From assembly GCA_020426845.1 (NCBI GenBank), contig JAGQPF010000605.1, forward strand, positions 1 to 48,276: a stretch of DNA of 48,276 nt. The letters run 5' to 3'. Made by a program: the position numbers and the translations under genes. The DNA is from Planctomycetales bacterium. GTDB lineage: Bacteria; Planctomycetota; Planctomycetia; Pirellulales; Pirellulaceae. Shown in pieces: positions 8,428 through 16,605 of the stretch (its first letter is position 1; each line of letters starts with the position of its first letter). Below the pieces are notes generated by a model that was not told where the DNA came from, did not search any database, and saw nothing but the letters and a program-made list of their open reading frames with translations.

Positions 8428-8895
8428 ATGAGAGCTCGTCATAGCGGCCAGAGCGTTCTGATTGGGCTGATTTGCGGCTCGCTGTGCTTCGCAGACGCCC
8501 CCCGAGTCATTGACATCCGCGCCGGAGCTGACGGGTCCGTGCGGGGAGTTGTGGTGAACTCCGCGGGCCTCCGACAAGCACAGGCAGTGGTGCGTTTCTC
8601 CAGCAACGGCAAGGAGTCGGCTCGCGCCACCGCCAACGAGCAGGGTCAGTTCCAAGTAGCGCTGGCGCCCGGACTTTATCAAGCCGATCTGTCCGGCGAT
8701 CGCGCGCTGATCCGAGTCTGGAACAGTCAAGCGGCGCCTCCCGCAGCCGCTCCCGGACTCATGGTTGTGCAACCCGGCACAACCGCTCGAGGCAATCGCG
8801 GGGCGGTCTTCGGCGTTCCCGAACTGCTGCTCACGGCCGCAGCCGTGGGGGGCGTAATTGTGCTCGCCACTGCGAGGCATTCGAGCGGCTCGTAA
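8428..8895 (+). CDS. SGS-tail protein 1: exported CarboxypepD_reg-like domain with C-terminal membrane segment
   Basis: The ATG at 8428 is fixed by a strong GGAGGAGG seven bases upstream. The 155-residue product has a signal peptide (about 1-24) and a beta-sandwich of the carboxypeptidase-regulatory type: DGSVRGVVVNSAG, then NEQGQFQVALAPGLYQ. Next come a VRVW-like IRVWNSQAAPPAA motif and TARGNRGAVFG. A hydrophobic segment (LLLTAAAVGGVIVLATA) follows, and the tail is RHSSGS. It is the first of three tandem paralogues and probably an envelope-anchored small protein. No enzymatic residues are visible, and I know of no described family with this exact tail. Confidence 0.8.
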   Translation: MRARHSGQSVLIGLICGSLCFADAPRVIDIRAGADGSVRGVVVNSAGLRQAQAVVRFSSNGKESARATANEQGQFQVALAPGLYQADLSGDRALIRVWNSQAAPPAAAPGLMVVQPGTTARGNRGAVFGVPELLLTAAAVGGVIVLATARHSSGS

Positions 8896-9099
8896 GAGGG
8901 TGGTTGCCCGGCGAGTTGACCGCCAAGTCCGATTGTGCGGTTTCGGCAATCCATTTCCGAAACAACAGTTGGCAGGTTCACTCTCGTTGAATTGCCTGCA
9001 CAAGCTGTTCTCGATGCTTCTTTTACGGATGAATTTCCCCGGAGCCGTGGACGATACGACAGCCTAGGTATTGTTCAAACTTGGGGAGGCTTGTGAATT

Positions 9100-9567
9100 A
9101 TGTCCAGGTGCTTTGCTGTATTGTTGTCGTTGTCCGTGGTGACCTCCACTTTCGCAGGCACTCCGGTTGCCAAGAACGCCGACCTACGCCTGGGCGATGA
9201 CGGGGCCATCAGCGGACAGGTGCTGACTTCCGCAGGACAACCCCAAGCCGACTATGAGTTGCAACTACGCGATGCGAAGGGCGACGTCATCCGCGTCGCC
9301 AAGACGGACACGCAGGGCGCGTTCCGCATTCAGGCGCGTCCGGGCGCGTACCAACTGGCGATGAAGGATCAAACCGTGCCTGTGCGAGTTTGGGCGAACC
9401 AGACCGCACCGCCCTCGGCCGGCAAGGGTCTGTTGATCACCACCGGCAACACCGCGCGAGGCCAGCTCTTCGGCGCCGGCTCGATCGGGCCAACCGTGTT
9501 GGTCGTGGGCGCCATCACCACCGCCACCGTGGTTGGCATCGTGGTTGCCAACAACAGTGGCAGCTAG
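9100..9567 (+). CDS. SGS-tail protein 2 (paralogue of the gene at 8428)
   Basis: The 155 residues follow the same order: signal peptide ending near TFAG, DGAISGQVLTSAGQPQADY, then TDTQGAFRIQARPGAYQLA. PVRVWANQTAPPSAGKGLL follows, then TGNTARGQLFGAG. The last parts are a membrane segment (VLVVGAITTATVVGIVVA) and the tail NNSGS. GGGGAGG lies about 10 bases before the ATG. The gap from the first copy is 204 bases, long enough for its own promoter. Function is unknown; the fold suggests a binding or structural role at the surface. Confidence 0.8.
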   Translation: MSRCFAVLLSLSVVTSTFAGTPVAKNADLRLGDDGAISGQVLTSAGQPQADYELQLRDAKGDVIRVAKTDTQGAFRIQARPGAYQLAMKDQTVPVRVWANQTAPPSAGKGLLITTGNTARGQLFGAGSIGPTVLVVGAITTATVVGIVVANNSGS

Positions 9568-9611
9568 TGCCCGTCATTGAAACAAGAACGCTTGCCACAT
9601 TGGAGCCTGCC

Positions 9612-10082
9612 ATGCGACAACGGACCCACCACGTCGCGGTGATCGCCGCGTTATTGGGTGTGGCCACATGGCAGGCTGCCATCGCCGCGGAACCCGTGAC
9701 CCGGGACCTGGCGCTGACGCAGGACGGCAGTCTCCAAGGGCAGGTCTTCACTTCGGCTGGCCAGCCCCACACCGATGCTCAGGTTTTACTCGTGGCTCAA
9801 AACGGCGCTCCGCGAGCGGCCACAACCGACGCCAACGGCAAATTTCAGTTTGCCGGGGTGCAACCCGGTGTCTACCATCTCGCATCGGCCGGACATGGGG
9901 GCATGGTCCGCGTATGGCAAGCGCGCCAAGCGCCTCCCAACGCTCATGACGCAGCGTTGATTGCCACCGGCCCGATCCAACGAGGCCAAGGGGGCGCCTG
10001 GAACAATCCCCTCTGGATGACAGGCCTCGTCGCGCTGGCCATCGCCTTGCCACTGACGCTGGCCAACAAAAGCGGTTCGTAA
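9612..10082 (+). CDS. SGS-tail protein 3 (paralogue of the genes at 8428 and 9100)
   Basis: The ATG at 9612 gives 156 residues beginning with a good signal peptide (MRQRTHHVAVIAALLGVATW, cleavage near AIAAE). The domain shows DGSLQGQVFTSAGQPHTDAQ and TDANGKFQFAGVQPGVYHLA. MVRVWQARQAPPNA and TGPIQRGQGGA follow, then a membrane segment (MTGLVALAIALPLTLA) and the tail NKSGS. It starts only 44 bases after copy 2, so the two are probably co-transcribed. The longer open frame to the left overlaps copy 2 and has no signal peptide. Confidence 0.8.
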   Translation: MRQRTHHVAVIAALLGVATWQAAIAAEPVTRDLALTQDGSLQGQVFTSAGQPHTDAQVLLVAQNGAPRAATTDANGKFQFAGVQPGVYHLASAGHGGMVRVWQARQAPPNAHDAALIATGPIQRGQGGAWNNPLWMTGLVALAIALPLTLANKSGS

Positions 10083-10397
10083 AAAGCCCGTCCGCAGGCC
10101 TCCAGACGTTGCACAGGCTGCCAGCCTGTGAGCGATTAGTAGATGGACGACGCTACGTGGCGGTCGCGACTTGACACTGCCAAGTCGAAAACGCACAGGC
10201 TGGCAGCCTGTGCCACATCGACCGAGATCTCCGGCCTTCTTTTCTCCGCCGGATGCTGGCCGATGCTGGTCGATTTCGGCCAGAATCTCTTCTAGCCTGG
10301 TCGCACAGGTTCTGCTACTGTTCCCCCGCTCCCATTCGGAGCCATTGAATCGGGGCCATTGTGGCGAAGCCAATCGACTCTGTGTGCTCACGCGCTT
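10083..10397. other. Non-coding region with two inverted REP-like palindromes
   Basis: No supported gene lies in these 315 bases. The palindrome at 10112-10130 is the exact reverse complement of the one at 10194-10212. The segment between them contains a small hairpin (GACTTG...CAAGTC). The promoter for the HEAT lipoprotein gene should be in the right half. Confidence 0.6.
10112..10212. repeat. REP-like palindrome doublet (inverted pair)
   Basis: CACAGGCTGCCAGCCTGTG at 10112-10130 and CACAGGCTGGCAGCCTGTG at 10194-10212 are 19-bp palindromes with a single central base. They are reverse complements of each other, so the whole unit can fold as two hairpins or one long one. The same core recurs at 30759, 31050, 31081, 45152, 45176 and 45233. 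Confidence 0.75.
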
Positions 10398-11117
10398 ATG
10401 AAACGATCTGCAGGACAATATGTGGCCGTCGCGTTGTTGGCCGTCGGCACCCTCGGGTGCAGCGCCAATGGACCGATGGAATCACTCTCCAGTTGGAATC
10501 CACTGGCCCGCCGACAATGGGCCGACGACGAGGCCGCTGGCTCGACCTTCTACGCCCGCATGCAGCAGCTTCAGGACCTAGAGGGCCGCGTGGGCCGAGC
10601 GAGTGAAGCAGAGCGCGGGAAGCTGGCCACGCAGATGACCACGCTAGTCGGAGATGAAGACAATCCGCTGTTGCGGCGCCAAGCGGTGCGAGTGCTGGGC
10701 AAGCTGAAGCATCCATCGTCCGAAATTGGGCTCAACATGGCGGAGACGGATGCCGAGCCGATTGTTCGGCACGAAGTGTGCAGAATTCGAGGCGAGCAGC
10801 GAACTCGCGAAGGTCTGCAGGCCTTGGCGCGGGTGCTGGCCAACGACACGGATCAAGATGTTCGGATGTCCGCGGTCCGGCAGCTCGCCAACTACCGCGA
10901 TGCCGAGGCCTATCAGGCGTTGGGGCATGCATTGGGCGACCGAGATCCGGCCATGCAGCGGCTGGCTATGAATTCGCTGGAAAACGCCAGCGGAAAACGC
11001 CTCGGCAATAACGCGGCCGCGTGGCAAGAGTTCATCGCGACCGGCGAAGCGAAAACTCCTCCCTCGTCCCTGCCATTTTCGCTGCCGTCACTTCGCTGGG
11101 CTTCGCTTTCGAAGTAG
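10398..11117 (+). CDS. HEAT-repeat putative lipoprotein
   Basis: From the ATG at 10398 the product is 239 residues. The N-terminus (MKRSAGQYVAVALLAVGTLGCS) looks like a lipoprotein signal with C21 as the acylated residue, although TLGC is an imperfect lipobox. Helical HEAT-like units run from about 70 to 205 (for example LLRRQAVRVLGKLKH and DVRMSAVRQLANYRDAEA). Such repeats bind proteins, so an envelope scaffold role is likely. It lies between the SGS-tail trio and another exported protein. The longer frame from 10359 would bury the signal sequence. Confidence 0.7.
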   Translation: MKRSAGQYVAVALLAVGTLGCSANGPMESLSSWNPLARRQWADDEAAGSTFYARMQQLQDLEGRVGRASEAERGKLATQMTTLVGDEDNPLLRRQAVRVLGKLKHPSSEIGLNMAETDAEPIVRHEVCRIRGEQRTREGLQALARVLANDTDQDVRMSAVRQLANYRDAEAYQALGHALGDRDPAMQRLAMNSLENASGKRLGNNAAAWQEFIATGEAKTPPSSLPFSLPSLRWASLSK

Positions 11118-11241
11118 GTCGGCAGGAATCCAGTCTCAAGACCGCAAATCGTGAACTCGACGCGTCGCGGCGCCGATAGGACACGATACGTCGCCACCCC
11201 ATTGCCGCTCGACACCTCCTCCAACCAAATCCGACATCGAC

Positions 11242-12528
11242 ATGCATTTCCGCACCGCTCTGCTGCTCATTCCGGGTCTGCTCTGGCCTCAAGTCTCGTC
11301 GGCCCAAGTGGCGACCCCCGGCACCGACATTCTGCGGTCCACGCAGGAATTGTTGCCGCCGATCGAGGAACCGGACGGAAGCCAACAGTCGCAGCAGTTG
11401 CAGCCGAGGGACTTGCCGCCCACCGCGCGGCTCGACGCGATGTCAGCGGCACAAGATTCAAGCGACCATGCGAACGCTCCGTCGCCGTTCAGCAAGGTGA
11501 GCGACACGGAGCCCGCACCGGCGCTCACGCCGCAAATGCAGAACTTGCGAGCCAAGATTCTGGCTGTGCTGTCGCTCGAGATGAACAAGCCGCGATTCAC
11601 CACACAGCACAGCCCTTGGGGCATCATGCATGCGATGCACGCGTTTGGCGTCGAGACATTGGTTGTCAACGAGCACGGCCAACAAGTGAATGCAGCAGGG
11701 TGGCTGGCGTGGAATCAGGCCTGTCGCGGTCGCACGATGATGTACCTCGACAACTCGAATCAGCTCGAGTTGCGAATTGGCCCCGGATACCAAGGTCACG
11801 ACGGACAATTTCTCGCGTTGCTTGCCCAGTCTCGGGTGATGGACGACTTTGAACTGCGGGTGGGCAACCGCGCGTTGACGGTCGCCGACTTGGTCGAGCA
11901 CGAAAAACGCACCTGCCGGCCGGGCACGGAGCTGACCTTCAAATTGATCGGCCTCGCTCACTATCTTGGACCCGATGCGAAGTGGAGCAACCAATTCGGC
12001 GCCTGGGACATTCCTCGGCTGATTGAGGAGGAGCTCCGACAGCCTGTCGTCGGCGCCGCTTGCGGCGGCACACATCGGCTGTTCGGCCACAGCTACGCCT
12101 TGAACCGGGCGCGCAAGGCAAACATTCCGATCGACGGCAGCTGGCAACGCGCCAGCCAATTCACACTCCAGTACCAACAGCGGGCAATCGGCCTGCAAAA
12201 TCCGGACGGCAGCTTCTCGACCGAATGGTTTAAAGCTCGCGGCATGAGCAGTGACATCGAACGTCGGCTGCAAACGACCGGCCACATTCTCGAGTGGATG
12301 GTGTTTTCGCTGCCTCAGGTCGACATGCAGGACGAACGCATCGTCCGAAGTGTCGATTACCTCGCCTCGCTGATGCTGCAGCACCGCAACCAAGCGTGGG
12401 AGGTGGGCCCGCGCGGCCACGCAATTCGGGCATTAGCGCTCTATGATCAGCGCGTCTTCGGCGGAATGCCCGGGCAGCTCGAAAAACGGCTCGCCAAGCT
12501 GGTGCCCAACCACCGAACGGTGCGCTAG
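11242..12528 (+). CDS. Exported alpha/alpha-toroid-like protein of unknown function
   Basis: The 428-residue product has a signal peptide (MHFRTALLLIPGLLWPQVSS, cut near SSAQ) and a Pro/Gln-rich linker to about residue 90. Helical segments follow with a terpene-cyclase-style QW-like motif (GLQNPDGSFSTEWF) and GGTHRLFGHSYAL, resembling the inner-barrel helices of toroid proteins. No cyclase DxDD acid motif is evident, so it may be a non-catalytic relative. I do not recognise a named family. It is probably periplasmic and may be co-expressed with the HEAT lipoprotein 124 bases upstream. Confidence 0.65.
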   Translation: MHFRTALLLIPGLLWPQVSSAQVATPGTDILRSTQELLPPIEEPDGSQQSQQLQPRDLPPTARLDAMSAAQDSSDHANAPSPFSKVSDTEPAPALTPQMQNLRAKILAVLSLEMNKPRFTTQHSPWGIMHAMHAFGVETLVVNEHGQQVNAAGWLAWNQACRGRTMMYLDNSNQLELRIGPGYQGHDGQFLALLAQSRVMDDFELRVGNRALTVADLVEHEKRTCRPGTELTFKLIGLAHYLGPDAKWSNQFGAWDIPRLIEEELRQPVVGAACGGTHRLFGHSYALNRARKANIPIDGSWQRASQFTLQYQQRAIGLQNPDGSFSTEWFKARGMSSDIERRLQTTGHILEWMVFSLPQVDMQDERIVRSVDYLASLMLQHRNQAWEVGPRGHAIRALALYDQRVFGGMPGQLEKRLAKLVPNHRTVR

Positions 12529-12690
12529 CAGCCGTGGTTTTCCAGGCTACCGAGCGTCGCACGGCCGCCGGCTACCGCGCCGGCCCCCGGCACTGCAAAG
12601 TCCGCTCGGAGCCGTAATTGCAGTCGTTCAAGTGAAGCCTTAGGATGACGGGAAAAACAATTCCCCGATGCGGACAGGTTTGCAGTTCTC

Positions 12691-13605
12691 GTGTTTAACA
12701 CCACTCTTCAACTCGCCGTCAAGCTCTTCGATCTCGAGAACGCCGACGCGATTGTGTTGGTGGTGGACAGGGACGTGGACTGGTCCATGGTCACCGCCAC
12801 GGTCGGCGAGCGTCCGACCGTGGTCAGCACCCATGACGAAGGGATCCTAGGCAAAGCCAAGGCCCACCAGCTCGGACAGATTTTAATCGAGCTTGAGGAC
12901 GCTCCCGTCTTCGAGAAGCTCACGCAAGCGTTGCTGGAAGGTGTCGCGGCCGAGGCGTTGGCGCCGTCGGCGGAAGTGGTTGCCGTGTACAGCGGCTTCC
13001 AGGCAGCCTCGATGGACACGATCAGCTACATCAAGCTGAACGAGCACTTGGGCAAGCTGACGGCGCGCGATCTGCGCCGGTTGGAGACCAGCGTCCCGCT
13101 GGAGACGTTGAAGCTGGTCATCGACTTGGCGGTCGAAGTGGGGCGGGAAGGCCGCGAGGGCAAGCCCGTTGGCACCATGTTCGTCGTCGGAGACACCCGC
13201 AAGGTGGCATTGATGAGCCAGCCGGCCGGCTTCGATCCGCTCAAGGGATATAAACGCGCGGAGCGCGACTTGCGCGACCCGCGAGTGCGGGAAGCGATCA
13301 AGGAGATCGCGCAACTGGATGGCGCCTTCCTGATCACTCCCGAAGGCATCGCGGAAAAGAGCTGCCGGATTATCGAGGCGCGGCACGCCAACATCACGCT
13401 TTCCGCCGGACTGGGCGCTCGCCATTGGGCGGCCGCCGCCATCACCAAGAACACTAACGCCGTCTGCATCGTCGTCAGCGAATCCAACGGCACCGTGCGA
13501 CTGTTTCAGAATGGCGAAGTGTTGCTCCGCATCGAGCCGCTCAATCGTCGAGCCATGAAGTGGAAGGACTTCGACTACGAGCCGCCCTCGTCCAACGAGG
13601 ACTAA
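12691..13605 (+). CDS. Diadenylate cyclase (c-di-AMP synthase), DacZ-like layout
   Basis: The C-terminal half of this 304-residue protein is a DAC (DisA_N) domain: EGKPVGTMFVVGD (about 156-168), LDGAFLITPEG with DGA at 210-212, and GLGARHWAAAAITK (241-253). In this family the DGA and RHR motifs join two ATP into c-di-AMP. The second motif reads RHW instead of RHR. The N-terminal ~130 residues (ADAIVLVVDRDVDW and on) resemble the pyruvate-kinase C-like domain found in archaeal DacZ; there are no membrane segments (unlike CdaA) and no DisA DNA-binding domains. Translation begins at GTG. Confidence 0.8.
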   Translation: MFNTTLQLAVKLFDLENADAIVLVVDRDVDWSMVTATVGERPTVVSTHDEGILGKAKAHQLGQILIELEDAPVFEKLTQALLEGVAAEALAPSAEVVAVYSGFQAASMDTISYIKLNEHLGKLTARDLRRLETSVPLETLKLVIDLAVEVGREGREGKPVGTMFVVGDTRKVALMSQPAGFDPLKGYKRAERDLRDPRVREAIKEIAQLDGAFLITPEGIAEKSCRIIEARHANITLSAGLGARHWAAAAITKNTNAVCIVVSESNGTVRLFQNGEVLLRIEPLNRRAMKWKDFDYEPPSSNED

Positions 13606-13668
13606 GCGAGGCCCACGAGGCTGTCGAGCCAAGGACGCTGTTTAACTGGGCGCTGCTTAACTGGCCTT

Positions 13669-14334
13669 CTAAGCGACTTCTTCCCGAGCGCGGCGAATCG
13701 CCGCCCGCGGCACTCCGATATCGACGACGCACACCTCGCCTACCCACTGGCTTGCCCTGGCAAAGCCGGTCTTGGGAGCGACAAAGGTGCACGTCAAGTC
13801 CGCGCGGAACGTGGGATCGGCTGCCTGCCCCGTGTCTCCATCAAGCCCGCTCGGCAAATCGACGGCCAACTTGCGTCCCGACAACGTGTTCAATTCCCGA
13901 ATCATCGCGTCCAGCGGAGCCCGCGGCGCACCTCGAGTCCCCGTCCCCAACAAGGCATCGATCACCCAATCATACGGTCCCTGCGTGGCGAACTGCCCCG
14001 GGCGCCAAACCGTCACCAAGCCGCCGCTCGCTCTCCACACCGCTTGGTTGATGCCGGCGTCGCCCGGCAAGTCATCCGCGGAGGCCGCAAACACCACCGG
14101 CTCGACGCCGGCGAGCTCGAGATGCCTCGCCATCACGTAGCCATCGCCCGCGTTGTTGCCCTTGCCGCATGCGATCAACACCCGCTTCCCCGCGCCGTGC
14201 CGCAGCAACTCGTCCGTCGCCCCTCGGCCGGCGTTCTCCATCAGAGCGACTCCGGGCAGCCCCAATTCATCCATCGCGATGCGGTCCACAAGGCGGACCT
14301 GCGCACAACTCATCGGCTTCACCCGATCGCTCAT
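13669..14334 (-). CDS. nnrE: NAD(P)H-hydrate epimerase
   Basis: The 221-residue YjeF_N-type protein shows LMENAGRGATDELL, CGKGNNAGDGYVMARHL, IDALLGTGTRG and DLPSGLDGDTGQ. It epimerises damaged NAD(P)HX so that the dehydratase NnrD can repair it. NnrD is often fused to NnrE but is absent here. The ATG at 14334 is preceded by GAGGGAAGTG; the longer frame adds 35 residues of unrelated sequence. It is convergent with the diadenylate cyclase gene, with 63 bases between that contain two near-copies of CGCTGYTTAACTGG. Confidence 0.9.
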   Translation of the reverse strand: MSDRVKPMSCAQVRLVDRIAMDELGLPGVALMENAGRGATDELLRHGAGKRVLIACGKGNNAGDGYVMARHLELAGVEPVVFAASADDLPGDAGINQAVWRASGGLVTVWRPGQFATQGPYDWVIDALLGTGTRGAPRAPLDAMIRELNTLSGRKLAVDLPSGLDGDTGQAADPTFRADLTCTFVAPKTGFARASQWVGEVCVVDIGVPRAAIRRAREEVA

Positions 14335-14366
14335 CACTTCCCTCAATTCGCGTTGGCAGGTGTTGG

Positions 14367-14375
14367 TGGTATAAT
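14367..14375 (+). promoter_or_regulatory. Extended -10 promoter for the FmdB-like gene
   Basis: TGGTATAAT is a consensus TGnTATAAT element. No good -35 lies at 17 bases, as expected for extended -10 promoters. Transcription would begin near 14382, giving a leader of about 78 bases before the zinc-ribbon gene. Confidence 0.5.
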
Positions 14376-14459
14376 TCTCGCAAAGCCACAACAGGTTGGT
14401 GTCCTTTTTTCGCTGCCCATTTGCCACCCTTCCGTCCATTTTCCGCGAGAGCCATCCTT

Positions 14460-14684
14460 ATGCCACTATACGAGTACGAGTGCGCCGCGTGCGAACAGGT
14501 TTGCGAGTTGCTCGTGCGGTCGGCCGAGGAAGAATTGGCTTGTCCGAATTGTGGCGGCAAGCAGTTGACTCGGCAGCTGAGCGTGACGGCTCGACCGGCA
14601 ACCGCCTCGCTTCCGATGGCGCCTCCCGCCGGCGGCTGCGGTCGACCACAGTGCGGGCAGGGACGCTGCATGGGCATGGAATGA
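14460..14684 (+). CDS. FmdB-family zinc-ribbon protein
   Basis: The 74-residue protein starts MPLYEYECAACEQVCE and carries two zinc knuckles, C8-x2-C11 and C28-x2-C31, the FmdB pattern. The tail is rich in Pro, Gly and Cys (GGCGRPQCGQGRC), which could bind further metal. FmdB was named as a putative regulator of formamidase expression; most homologues are uncharacterised. It is divergent from nnrE. Confidence 0.85.
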   Translation: MPLYEYECAACEQVCELLVRSAEEELACPNCGGKQLTRQLSVTARPATASLPMAPPAGGCGRPQCGQGRCMGME

Positions 14685-14719
14685 GGAATGAGCGCAGCGG
14701 GTGCAGGCGGGGCTCCGAC

Positions 14720-15127
14720 TCACTCCATCTGGTCGCGCAGTTCTTCTACGCTCAAGGCCAGTATCGACGCCGCATACTCCTCATCCGTGTAGTAGGCGTC
14801 GCGCTCGTTGCCAACCTCGATCTCGAACTGCTGCAACAGCCCTTCCGCCTTCTCCAGCGGGTGTCGACGTTGCACTTGGCGAGCGAAGTGACAAAAGTCG
14901 GGATCCGCCAACGCCGTGCGAAAGTCGGGCCAGCGGCGGACCATGTGCCCGGGATTGTGCTCGAGAATGCGACGCCGCGCGTAGGCGGCCACCGACAATA
15001 GGTCGAGCTGCGTGGAGATAATGCCGACCATCACAAACAACTTGTCTCGCTCCAACATTCGCAGCCGCCTCTCGCATTCGACAGCCAAATGCAGGTAGAT
15101 GCCCAACAGTTCGATCGGCTTGCTCAT
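14720..15127 (-). CDS. Conserved-looking hypothetical protein, 135 residues
   Basis: I chose the ATG at 15127, giving MSKPIELLGIYLHLAVECER. The product is mostly helical and charged, with no signal peptide, no membrane segment and no motif I recognise. The acidic C-terminal third includes YYTDEEYAASILALSVEELR. It is divergent from the methyltransferase gene, with only 38 bases between start codons if that gene begins at 15166. A longer open frame upstream adds low-complexity basic sequence and overlaps the methyltransferase. Confidence 0.6.
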   Translation of the reverse strand: MSKPIELLGIYLHLAVECERRLRMLERDKLFVMVGIISTQLDLLSVAAYARRRILEHNPGHMVRRWPDFRTALADPDFCHFARQVQRRHPLEKAEGLLQQFEIEVGNERDAYYTDEEYAASILALSVEELRDQME

Positions 15128-15165
15128 GCGTTCATCATGGCGAATCGATCCTTGAACAGCAAGCG

Positions 15166-16488
15166 ATGGCCGCGTGGCGAGACGAAGATAGCGTGACCAC
15201 CGAGCCCATGGACGACCTGAGCTGGCTGACCGGCGAAGAGGTTTTGACCTTGATTGCCGCGGCCTGTCGCGACTCGCGGCCACTCCATCAACGTCTCCAG
15301 TGGCTGCGCACCAAACTGCCTCCCGATCAGGCGGCACTGGCCAGCCAGCAGGTCGAGCTGCGCCAGCGAGCCGCGGCGAAGTTCCCGGCCGCCGACCGAA
15401 TGTTGTTCACCGGCAAGTTGCTCGAGCAGGCCACGGACACCGCGATCGCGTCCTACAAGGCCAGTTGCTTCCCCTCCGACTTGCCGATCTTCGATTTGTG
15501 CTGCGGGCTCGGCGGCGACTCGATTGCGTTCTCTTTGCGATCTCTCGACGCCAACTGCGAGCGAGAAGCCGCATCGGTAGTTGGCGTCGACTGCGACCCG
15601 GCTGCTGTCGCCCTCGCAACTCACAATGTCACCATCTGCGGAGGTGGAGACCGATTTTCCGGTCGAGTCGGCGCAGTTGAGGAGCAGGCTTGGCCTGTGA
15701 GCCCGTTTGCCGCTCACATTGACCCGGATCGCCGCGCGGAAGGGCGACGCACCTCCGCCTGGGAGCTGTTGCAACCAGGCCCCGAAACGCTCGAGAAGCT
15801 GCGAAGTGCCGTGGCAATGATGGCCGTGAAGCTGGCGCCCGCGACCGAGGTTCCGGCCAACTGGCTGTCCAACTCGGTGCACCGCGAGTGGATCGGCTCG
15901 CGTGGCGAATGCCGCCAGCAGTTGGTGTGGGTTGAGCGCCCTCAGCCGGATTCGGCGCGGCGATCGGCCACCGTCGTCGGCGACCGGGGACAGACCGAGT
16001 GCCTTCGCGAAGTCCCGGCCGCCGAGGCTGACTACTCTGCGTCGCTGGCAGATCAACTCGGCGATTGGCTAATCGAGCCGCACGCTGCCGTGCTGGCTGC
16101 GGACTTGGCCGCGTCGTTGGCGGCGCCATGGGGGCTTCGCGCCGCCGCAGCCCACGGCGGCTACCTCACCGGTGCGAAACCGCCGCTGCCGCCTTCATCG
16201 GAGCTTGGCGCCCAGTTCGAGGTGCTCGAAGTGCTGCGATTTGATCGACGCAGCTTGAAACAACGCGTGCGGGAGCTGAACATTCGCCGGTTGGAGGTAA
16301 AACGCCGCGGGATCCGAGAGACTCCGGACGAGATTCTCAAGCCGCTGGAGCGTGTGTTGCAAGAGAATCGTCGCCGCGACGCCGCGAGTCCGCTGTTTGC
16401 CCCGGACGAAGTCGCCACACTCGTGGTCACTCGGCTGTCGGCCGGTGTCGTGGCCGCCTTGTGCCGCCGCCTCCGTGCTGCGAACTGA
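15166..16488 (+). CDS. Class I SAM-dependent methyltransferase with THUMP-like C-terminal domain
   Basis: The 440-residue product has a SAM-binding motif I (IFDLCCGLGGDSIAF, about 108-122), the acidic residue of motif II (VVGVDCDP), and HIDPDRR at 184-190 in the place of the catalytic DPP(R/Y). The C-terminal ~70 residues match the THUMP-like region that follows this methyltransferase type in planctomycetes and actinobacteria. It probably methylates RNA, but the substrate is unknown. A later ATG at 15208 (MDDLSWLTGEE) is an equally plausible start; neither has a clear ribosome-binding site. Confidence 0.78.
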   Translation: MAAWRDEDSVTTEPMDDLSWLTGEEVLTLIAAACRDSRPLHQRLQWLRTKLPPDQAALASQQVELRQRAAAKFPAADRMLFTGKLLEQATDTAIASYKASCFPSDLPIFDLCCGLGGDSIAFSLRSLDANCEREAASVVGVDCDPAAVALATHNVTICGGGDRFSGRVGAVEEQAWPVSPFAAHIDPDRRAEGRRTSAWELLQPGPETLEKLRSAVAMMAVKLAPATEVPANWLSNSVHREWIGSRGECRQQLVWVERPQPDSARRSATVVGDRGQTECLREVPAAEADYSASLADQLGDWLIEPHAAVLAADLAASLAAPWGLRAAAAHGGYLTGAKPPLPPSSELGAQFEVLEVLRFDRRSLKQRVRELNIRRLEVKRRGIRETPDEILKPLERVLQENRRRDAASPLFAPDEVATLVVTRLSAGVVAALCRRLRAAN

Positions 16489-16503
16489 CGGGTCCACCGG
16501 CGC

Positions 16504-16512
16504 TGGTATACT
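16504..16512 (+). promoter_or_regulatory. xseA: Extended -10 promoter candidate for xseAB
   Basis: TGGTATACT fits the TGnTATAAT pattern with one mismatch. Transcription would start near 16519, exactly where the two tandem hairpin repeats begin, so both hairpins would form the 5' leader of the xseA message. Confidence 0.45.
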
Positions 16513-16518
16513 GTCGCG

Positions 16519-16605
16519 TCCACAGGGCCTCACAAGGGTCGCCTGCGATGGAGGCCCGACCAGTCCACAGGGCCTCACAAGGGTCGCCTGCGATGGAGGC
16601 CCGAC
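16519..16605 (+). repeat. Tandem pair of GGGCCTC/GAGGCCC hairpin repeats
   Basis: Two identical 42-bp units (16519-16560 and 16564-16605) are separated by three bases. Each has arms GGGCCTC and GAGGCCC around a 19-base loop containing GGTCGCCTGCGATG. Other copies are at 24241-24276 (degenerate), 34918-34960, and 37529-37570 (inverted). I found none outside the 16.5-37.6 kb segment. Confidence 0.85.

Noticed and set aside
9390..9611. Longer N-terminus for SGS-tail protein 3
   Set aside because: It would overlap copy 2 and bury the signal peptide that starts at the ATG at 9612.
16519..16605. Two identical 42-bp repeats as a possible CRISPR
   Set aside because: The spacer is only three bases, there are just two units, and other copies are dispersed and inverted; no cas gene is present.
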